DNA of 64,000 nucleotides, taken from Rhodococcoides fascians A44A (GTDB lineage: Bacteria > Actinomycetota > Actinomycetes > Mycobacteriales > Mycobacteriaceae). Position numbers and translations under genes: made by a program. The notes under the pieces were generated by a model. That model was not told the DNA's origin. It made no database searches and was given only the letters and a program-made list of their open reading frames with translations. Shown here piece by piece: positions 56,591-64,000 of the stretch. Each line of letters begins with the position of its first letter. Positions within the stretch are counted from its first letter, which is position 1. The stretch lies in contig NZ_JMEX01000008.1 of assembly GCF_000760735.1 (NCBI RefSeq), forward strand, positions 2,450,905 through 2,514,904, given 5' to 3'.

Positions 56591-58771
56591 CTAGCGCAGG
56601 ATCACCGGGATTCCTTGGTACGGGCCCAGTGTCAACGGGAAACTGTTCAACTCGTCGACGACGCCGATGTCCGAATCGTCGAACATGTCGTACACCCCGG
56701 CACCCGCGGTGAGATGCTTCGACTGAATTGTCGCGGCCACCTCGTCGGACGTGAAGTTGATGACGGTTGCCTGGATGGTGCCCTGACCCAGTTCGTGAAC
56801 CAACACCAGCAGGCCCTTGTGCGACACCGTCGGCACGTCCAGCTGCTGGGCGGTGGCGATTCCGTACCTGTTGCGCAACTCGATGATTCGCGCGAGCCTG
56901 CGGGCGAAGGACGACGGGTCCTTCAGCTGCTCGGGCAGCGAACCGTAGAGGCTGCGGCCTCGGGGAATACCGGACTCGGAGCGCACCGCATCCGGGTAGC
57001 TGTCCATCAGGTCGTGCGCGCCACGGTTGATCCAGCGCGTGTCGCCCTCACGGATGAGGTCGGCCACGTCGTCGGCGTCGATGGGCAGGATGCCCAGCAG
57101 ATCCCAGCCGGACAGCGCGAACACGCCCGGCTGCAGCGCGTTGTACATCGCGAGCATCAAATGCGCCGTCTTCACCGTCTCGATGTCGGACTCGTCCATG
57201 CGATCGAGATCACGGATGCCGAGCGAGGCAGTGATGACACTGGCTGTGGTGCAGGCGATTCCGTTGGTGGTGAACGTGCGGTTGTACGGCGCCCAGCGGC
57301 CGGTCAGGCGATCGGTCAGTTCCGCGCGAATCTGATCACCGAGGTCGGACCCCTTCACCACTTCACCGCAGTACTCGAACTCGTCCTCGGCATGCAGTGT
57401 GGCGAAGTGGATGAGCTCGAAGGTCAGCTCGTCGTGATTCTGCAGTGCGTGCACCAGCGATGCCGGGTCGACGCCGTGATCGCGCGCCAACGTCATTGTC
57501 AGGCGCAGGAACTCCGTGTTTCCCATGACCAGAGCGTGGTGGTAGGCGGGCCGGTTGATGAAGTCGTACGACAGATCGGCGCCGTTGGTGCCCATGGCTT
57601 TGATGTCGTCGATCGTCAGATTCAGCTCCTGGAAGGTGAACCCTCCCATCTTGCGCACCACGCTGGCGATCAGGTGATTCGCGGCCTCGGACAGGGGATG
57701 CCCCTCGGACCAGCCTGGACCCTCGGCGCGGCGTTCGACGCCCAGGAATCCGTTGGCGTCCAACCGAAGTGCACCCGCACCGAGATCGGCGATCGAATGG
57801 CACGCATCGCCGATCACCAGGCGCATCCCCGCGAACGAGGGGTCCAGCCAGTTGATCGACGGTTGTCCCGCCTTGAAGTAGTGCAGATACACCCAGCGTC
57901 GCTCGACGCCGTCGACGCCGACGACGGGAGCCGTTGCGCTCCAGTTGGTTTCCTTGACGCCCAACTCGTAGAAGATCACCCGCTGCAACTGGCCGATGAT
58001 GTAGCCGGCGCGCGCGAGATTGGCCTCTGCCTCGGCATCGATGTTCTGCGAATCCGCCCCTGCGCGTACGCGGGGGAGCAGGTGCCAGTCCTGCGGCTCG
58101 ATCTCGACCATGTGGTAGATGCCCGGATAGTCCGCGACGGCCATCTCGGCGAGCCGGAAATCCGCGCCCTTGCCGGTGTGGCCGGGCACGATGTCGTCGA
58201 TGACGATCCCGTCGTACGCGGCCGCGACGACGCACAGGCGTCGGAACTCGTCCTCGGAGCCGAACGCCGGGTCGATCTGCATGCCGATGCGGTCGAAGTG
58301 GCCGTCGACCGACGGTGTCGGTCGCCATCCGTGAATACCACCCGCGACCTTGACCGGTCCGGTGTGGACTGCGGTGATCCCGATGTCGGAGAACGCCTGC
58401 CACAGGGCCTCGTCGCCGAGGGTGTTGAGAAAGCTGGTGCGCGGAGCGTTGATCACGGAGATCGGGTACGCGGTGAACCAGACGGGTGCGCGCTCGACGG
58501 CACCGCGCGGATTGGGGTCCGCATACGGGTTCTGCCACATGCTGCCCTTGCCGGAGAGCTGCTCGGCGATGAGCTTGGCGTCGCGCAGCATCGACTGCTC
58601 GGTGAGCCACTCGACGTATTCGGCATTGTCGGCCGAGGGCTCGCCGTCCTGCGGTGTGGAACCGTTTCGGTTCGCTCGACGTACGGAGGGGCGCAGTGGC
58701 TTGGGCCTGGCCGGATAGAACTTCTCGTCGTAGGTGATCTCGCTCGGTTCGTGCTGCACTTCGGGATCCAT
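56591..58771 (-). CDS. GH13 alpha-glucosyltransferase-like enzyme (maltose/trehalose synthase-like, atypical)
   Basis: A 726-residue protein of the alpha-amylase superfamily. Barrel landmarks are ITAVHTGPV, VIDDIVPGHTGKGADFR, nucleophile region GALRLDANGF (Asp), acid/base Glu in FTFQELNL and transition-state Asp in LQNHDELTF. The chain is longer than classical TreS (about 600), and its N-terminal 100 residues (VEWLTEQSMLRDAKLIAEQLSGKGSMWQNPYADP) are unlike it, so the usual label maltose alpha-D-glucosyltransferase is tentative. The ATG is supported by GGAGG five bases upstream. It may interconvert maltose and trehalose, a precursor of mycolate trehalose lipids. Confidence 0.78.
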   Translation of the reverse strand: MDPEVQHEPSEITYDEKFYPARPKPLRPSVRRANRNGSTPQDGEPSADNAEYVEWLTEQSMLRDAKLIAEQLSGKGSMWQNPYADPNPRGAVERAPVWFTAYPISVINAPRTSFLNTLGDEALWQAFSDIGITAVHTGPVKVAGGIHGWRPTPSVDGHFDRIGMQIDPAFGSEDEFRRLCVVAAAYDGIVIDDIVPGHTGKGADFRLAEMAVADYPGIYHMVEIEPQDWHLLPRVRAGADSQNIDAEAEANLARAGYIIGQLQRVIFYELGVKETNWSATAPVVGVDGVERRWVYLHYFKAGQPSINWLDPSFAGMRLVIGDACHSIADLGAGALRLDANGFLGVERRAEGPGWSEGHPLSEAANHLIASVVRKMGGFTFQELNLTIDDIKAMGTNGADLSYDFINRPAYHHALVMGNTEFLRLTMTLARDHGVDPASLVHALQNHDELTFELIHFATLHAEDEFEYCGEVVKGSDLGDQIRAELTDRLTGRWAPYNRTFTTNGIACTTASVITASLGIRDLDRMDESDIETVKTAHLMLAMYNALQPGVFALSGWDLLGILPIDADDVADLIREGDTRWINRGAHDLMDSYPDAVRSESGIPRGRSLYGSLPEQLKDPSSFARRLARIIELRNRYGIATAQQLDVPTVSHKGLLVLVHELGQGTIQATVINFTSDEVAATIQSKHLTAGAGVYDMFDDSDIGVVDELNSFPLTLGPYQGIPVILR

Positions 58772-59000
58772 GTGCCTCCGTAGCCTCGCTTTCTTCCAAA
58801 CCCTACGTACCCGGCGCTGCTTCTGCAGAGTTCCCCGCATGCCCTGAAAATTGGGGGTCGAAACCGAATTACAGGCGTGTAAGCCGAGACAACCGGTGTA
58901 TCGGACCGTGTCCGTATCGAGACTGGCCGGTCTGGAAAGTCTGCTTGTAATAGGTAATAGTTGAACGCAACAACAGCCACTTCAGTCACAGGAGTCACAC

Positions 59001-59501
59001 ATGCGTCGCTTTGCCCGCACCACAGTCTTGGCCTCGACGGCCGTGTTCGCCGCCGCCGTCGGTGCGGTCGCCCTGGCGCCCATCGCGTCGGCCGAGCCCG
59101 AGCCGACGGCCCCGGAATTCGGATCCTCGGTCGCGGAATCGACCGACCTGGTCGTCACGCTCGGAACCACGTGCGTCGACAAGACCGCCGACAAGCCCGA
59201 GGACGGCAAGGTCGTCGCACTCGAGGTGACGGTGAAGAACGTCGGCGAGAGCGACGCCGCGAACGTCTCGGTGAACTACGGAGCTATCCCGGCTCCCGCC
59301 GGTGCCGTCACCGAGGACAAGATCGTCAAGGGCGAAGACGCCACCATCACCGTTCCCAGTGGGGACGCGGCGTGGGTCTCCCGTCCCGCCGGAGCCGTGG
59401 CCTTCTCTCCTCAGCTCGACGCCAACTACGTGGACAACGTCAAGGTCGAGTTCCTGACCCTGGATTGCTCCCCGGCCGAACCCGTCGAGGACGGCGAGTA
59501 G
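59001..59501 (+). CDS. Small exported protein with an Ig/CARDB-like domain
   Basis: A 166-residue protein. A Sec signal (MRRFARTTVLASTAVFAAAVGAVALAPIASAEPE) is cleaved near ASA|EP. The mature part begins TDLVVTLGTTCVD and has VVALEVTVKNVGESDAANVSVNYG, the beta-sandwich pattern of CARDB-like or DUF11-type domains, and a Cys pair. AGGAG precedes the ATG. It was inserted between the ini region and the dnaK operon relative to M. tuberculosis. The function is unknown. Confidence 0.8.
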   Translation: MRRFARTTVLASTAVFAAAVGAVALAPIASAEPEPTAPEFGSSVAESTDLVVTLGTTCVDKTADKPEDGKVVALEVTVKNVGESDAANVSVNYGAIPAPAGAVTEDKIVKGEDATITVPSGDAAWVSRPAGAVAFSPQLDANYVDNVKVEFLTLDCSPAEPVEDGE

Positions 59502-59554
59502 AAGCTCTGTTTCCAGCCCGCACACCGGAGGGCGCACCGACTACGCACGACGAA

Positions 59555-59589
59555 CTACGCCGCGACGAGCATCTGCCGTCGCGGCGTAG
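59555..59589. terminator. Hairpin between the small exported protein gene and the dnaK operon
   Basis: The perfect 13-base arms ctacgccgcgacg (59555-59567) and its complement (59577-59589), with a 9-base loop, lie 53 bases after the stop codon. No clear T-run follows, so it is probably a terminator but not a textbook one. Confidence 0.6.
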
Positions 59590-59672
59590 TGCTGTCCCGC
59601 ACCCTCATGTAAGAGCGCGGAGCGCCCGGCCGGGAACAAATCTGCAACCGCCTCCGTTGGAGCTTTCGTAGC

Positions 59673-59693
59673 CTTGAGTGGATGGGGCTCAAG
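59673..59693. promoter_or_regulatory. HAIR operator (HspR-binding site) upstream of dnaK
   Basis: cttgagt-N7-gctcaag is a near-perfect match to the HspR-associated inverted repeat CTTGAGT-N7-ACTCAAG (one change). A second half-site cttgagt lies at 59728-59734, and a ttgaca -35 box at 59700-59705 sits between them, so HspR bound here would block the promoter of the operon that encodes it. Confidence 0.9.
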
Positions 59694-59784
59694 TCCGGTT
59701 TGACAGAAGTCGAAAACGTCTTGCAGACTTGAGTGCAGTTCGCTCATCTAGGAACCAATCAAGCAACAAACAGGAGGAAACACT

Positions 59785-61625
<1,841 letters not shown>

Positions 61626-61629
<4 letters not shown>

Positions 61630-62279
61630 GCCCCCGCGACAGCGATCACGATCTGCAGCACACCGAGCAGGAACCGGTCACTTTCGTGGACAAGCGAAAG
61701 ATCGATCCCCAGACCGGTGAGCCTCGGGAAGGTGACGCAGTACCGGAGCCCCTCGCGGGCACCGGCACTGCGCCCCAACCCGACTCGGTGGACGACGAGG
61801 GCATCGAAGCAGAGGTGGTCGTCGACCCGCGTGACACGCAGGTCTCCGAACTCACTGCGGATCTGCAGCGAGTGTCGGCGGAGTACGCCAACTATCGGCG
61901 TCGAACCGATCGGGAGAAGCAGACGGGAGCGGAGAACGCCAAGGCGTCCGTCGTGTCCCAGCTTCTTCCCGTCCTCGACGATCTCGAGCGTGCGCGTCAG
62001 CACGGCGATCTCGAGACCGGGCCGCTGAAGTCGGTGGCGGACAAGTTGGCGGGAGTGTTCGCCAACATCGGTCTGACCACGTTCGGCGCCGAGGGTGACG
62101 CGTTCGACCCGGCGGTCCACGAGGCCGTCTCGCACGAGGGCGACGGAAGTAATCCCGTCGTAGGGACCCTGATGCGTCCGGGCTACAAACTCGGCGAGCG
62201 GGTTCTGCGGACAGCAATGGTCGGCGTCGTCGACGATGCTGGACAGCACTCGGATGCGCCTGCATCCGACGAGCAGTAA
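61626..62279 (+). CDS. grpE: Nucleotide exchange factor GrpE
   Basis: A 217-residue protein. A long acidic N-terminus is followed by the GrpE dimer helix (DLQRVSAEYANYRRRTDREKQ) and beta wing (FDPAVHEAVSHEGDGSNPVVGTLMRPGYKLGERVLRTAMVGV). It drives ADP release from DnaK. The GTG start overlaps the dnaK stop by four bases (GTGA). Confidence 0.97.
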
Positions 62280-62310
62280 AAAGAGATAGCGCGGAAGGAG
62301 GAAACGCCCG

Positions 62311-63489
62311 GTGAGCCAGCGGGAGTGGATCGAGAAGGACTTCTACAAGGAGCTGGGCGTTTCCTCCAGCGCATCTGCAGAAGAGATCAAGAAGGCGTAC
62401 CGCAAGTTGGCGCGGGACAATCACCCCGACGCCAACCCCGGCAACGCCAAAGCCGAGGAGAAGTTCAAGGCCGTCAGCGAGGCCAATGCGGTCCTGACGG
62501 ACCCGGCGAAACGCAAGGAGTACGACGAGGCCAGGCGGCTGTTCGCGTCGGGCGGCTTCGGTCGCCAGGGCGGCGGCGGATTCAGTCCTGGTGCAGGCGG
62601 ATTCGGCGGCGGCGGGCAAACGTTCGACGTCGGCGACATCTTCGGTCAAGGTGGTGGCGACGGCGGTATCGGCGACCTGTTCGGTGGCCTGTTCAACCGC
62701 GGCGGCACTCAGCAGCGCACCTCGAGCAGTCGTCCGCGACGCGGAAGCGACGTCGAGACCGAGACCACTCTCGGTTTCCGTGAAGCCACGCAGGGTGTGA
62801 CGGTTCCGCTGCGTCTGACCAGTCCGTCGTCCTGCACCACGTGCCACGGCAGCGGTGCCAAGCCCGGGACCAGTCCGCGGGTGTGCCCCAAGTGCAACGG
62901 CGCGGGCGTGATCAACCGCAACCAGGGAGCGTTCGGGTTCAGCGAGCCGTGCGACGACTGCCGCGGGACCGGTTCGATCATCGACGACCCGTGCGCCGAC
63001 TGCCGCGGAACGGGCGTGCAGAACCGCACCCGCACGATCACCGTGCGCGTGCCACCGGGCGTGTCCGACGGTCAGAAGATCCGTCTCGCCGGCCAAGGTG
63101 AAGCAGGACTCCGCGGAGCTCCGTCGGGTGACCTGTTCGTCACGGTGCGCGTGCGAGCGGACAAGGTGTTCGGACGCGACGGCGACAATCTGACGGTCAC
63201 CGTCCCGGTCAGCTACGGCGAGTTGGTACTCGGAACCACGCTGTCGGTTCCCACGCTCGACGGCCGCGTCGGCGTGAAGGTGCCGCCGGGAACTGTCGAC
63301 GGTCGGGTGCTGCGCGTCCGCGGACGAGGTGTTCCGAAGAAGACAGGTACTCCCGGTGACCTCATGGTCACGGTCAAGGTCGCTGTACCGCAGAAGCTCG
63401 ACGACCCGGCCACCGAAGCATTGAACGCTTATCTGGAAGCCGAGAAGGCCAGCGGATTCGACCCGCGGGCCGGGTGGGCAGGTGCGTAA
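62311..63489 (+). CDS. dnaJ: Chaperone DnaJ (DnaJ1 type)
   Basis: A 392-residue full-length DnaJ. The J domain with HPD (NHPDANPG) is residues about 9-75, then a Gly/Phe-rich region. The zinc centre has four CxxCxGxG units (CTTCHGSG, CPKCNGAG, CDDCRGTG, CADCRGTG), and the C-terminal client-binding domains follow. GTG start with GGAGG upstream. The downstream hspR start overlaps its TAA stop by one base (TAATG). Confidence 0.98.
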   Translation: MSQREWIEKDFYKELGVSSSASAEEIKKAYRKLARDNHPDANPGNAKAEEKFKAVSEANAVLTDPAKRKEYDEARRLFASGGFGRQGGGGFSPGAGGFGGGGQTFDVGDIFGQGGGDGGIGDLFGGLFNRGGTQQRTSSSRPRRGSDVETETTLGFREATQGVTVPLRLTSPSSCTTCHGSGAKPGTSPRVCPKCNGAGVINRNQGAFGFSEPCDDCRGTGSIIDDPCADCRGTGVQNRTRTITVRVPPGVSDGQKIRLAGQGEAGLRGAPSGDLFVTVRVRADKVFGRDGDNLTVTVPVSYGELVLGTTLSVPTLDGRVGVKVPPGTVDGRVLRVRGRGVPKKTGTPGDLMVTVKVAVPQKLDDPATEALNAYLEAEKASGFDPRAGWAGA

Positions 63490-63923
63490 TGACTGTTCCT
63501 ACTGGCGGGGGTTCGGGCCAAGGTAATTCTGGTCGTTCCGCAGGCTCCACTCCCGGTGACCCCGACGCTCAGGTCTTCGTCATCTCCGTAGCTGCACAGC
63601 TTGCGGGAATGCACGCCCAGACGCTGCGCACCTACGACCGCCTGGGTCTGGTCACCCCGCACCGGACCACCGGCGGTGGGCGTCGGTACTCGCCCCGCGA
63701 CGTCGCGTTGCTCCGCGAGGTGCAGAGGTTGTCGCAGGACGAAGGGGTCAACCTCGCCGGCATCAAGCGCATCATCGAGCTGACCAACCAAGTCGAAGCT
63801 CTGCAGGCGCGAGTGTCCGAGCTCGCCCAGGAACTCGCGAACGTCCACGCGAGCTACCGCCGCGACCTCGTACCGGTTCAGCGGAACGCTCTCGTCGTCT
63901 GGAAACCGCGCAACCAGCGCTGA
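63489..63923 (+). CDS. hspR: Heat-shock repressor HspR (MerR family)
   Basis: A 144-residue protein: a polar N-terminal leader, then a MerR-type helix-turn-helix (FVISVAAQLAGMHAQTLRTYDRLGLVTPHRTTGGGRRYSPRDVALLREVQRLS) and a coiled-coil tail (IIELTNQVEALQARVSELAQELANV). HspR binds the HAIR site, with DnaK as co-repressor in relatives, so it autoregulates this operon. The ATG is fixed by the one-base overlap with the dnaJ stop. Confidence 0.95.
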   Translation: MTVPTGGGSGQGNSGRSAGSTPGDPDAQVFVISVAAQLAGMHAQTLRTYDRLGLVTPHRTTGGGRRYSPRDVALLREVQRLSQDEGVNLAGIKRIIELTNQVEALQARVSELAQELANVHASYRRDLVPVQRNALVVWKPRNQR

Positions 63924-63935
63924 CAACCGACCCAC

Positions 63936-63968
63936 GCTCGCCGACGCCTGTGCGTCGGCGAGCTTTTT
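63936..63968 (+). terminator. Rho-independent terminator of the dnaK operon
   Basis: The 12-base arms gctcgccgacgc (63936-63947) and gcgtcggcgagc (63952-63963), a ctgt loop and a following ttttt form a strong terminator 12 bases after the hspR stop. Confidence 0.95.
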
Positions 63969-64000
63969 CATGCCCGGGCCCCGGCTGCCTCGGCACCCCG

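Overview
High-GC actinobacterial DNA, most likely from a Rhodococcus or a close mycolic-acid-containing relative (Mycobacteriales). The right half keeps the gene order of the Mycobacterium tuberculosis region Rv0337c to Rv0353 as I recall it: an AspC-type aminotransferase, an Rv0338c-type Fe-S oxidoreductase, an Rv0339c-type LuxR regulator, iniB-iniA-iniC, and dnaK-grpE-dnaJ-hspR, with many lineage-specific insertions. I see no tRNA, rRNA, CRISPR array, insertion sequence or phage gene.

Left part (1-5.2 kb): the C-terminal end of a membrane protein with a discoidin-like domain, two small membrane or exported proteins, a low-molecular-weight tyrosine phosphatase, a membrane-anchored Hsp70-like protein and an endonuclease/exonuclease/phosphatase-fold protein.

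Glycan and aminoacyl-carrier locus (5.2-23.2 kb): on the plus strand, a DUF1839 protein and a GH2 mannosidase-like enzyme; converging on them, a long, largely overlapping minus-strand gene set. In transcription order it encodes a carrier protein, an acyl-CoA dehydrogenase-like protein, an aminoacyl-tRNA-synthetase-like amino acid:carrier-protein ligase, a double alpha/beta hydrolase, a flippase, a condensation-fold acyltransferase, a DUF998 protein, a GH16 enzyme, a GT2, a large polytopic membrane protein and two more GT2s. I read it as a surface or exported glycan pathway in which an amino acid activated on the carrier protein, or a group derived from it, may decorate the glycan. This is the best candidate in the window for an undescribed system.

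Middle (23.5-35.5 kb): two tandem Hsp70-like membrane proteins, a divergent Lrp regulator and alanine dehydrogenase, a YibE/F protein, AspC, an SRAP protein, a DUF3263-like protein, an S9 peptidase and an AbiEi/DUF559-like protein.

Right part (35.6-64 kb): a giant Fe-S oxidoreductase with a Lys/Pro repeat tail, exported proteins, two tiny paralogous hydrophobic peptides flanking a GNAT-fold protein, and a secreted trypsin-like protease. Next come a truncated Hsp70-like protein, the LuxR regulator and a fourth membrane Hsp70-like protein forming a minus-strand unit divergent from iniB, then the dynamin-like iniA and iniC. A siderophore-type binding lipoprotein, a GH13 enzyme and the HspR-controlled dnaK operon, with a HAIR operator, close the window. 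Counting DnaK, six Hsp70/actin-fold proteins lie in 64 kb. Five are membrane-anchored and lack a recognisable peptide-binding domain.
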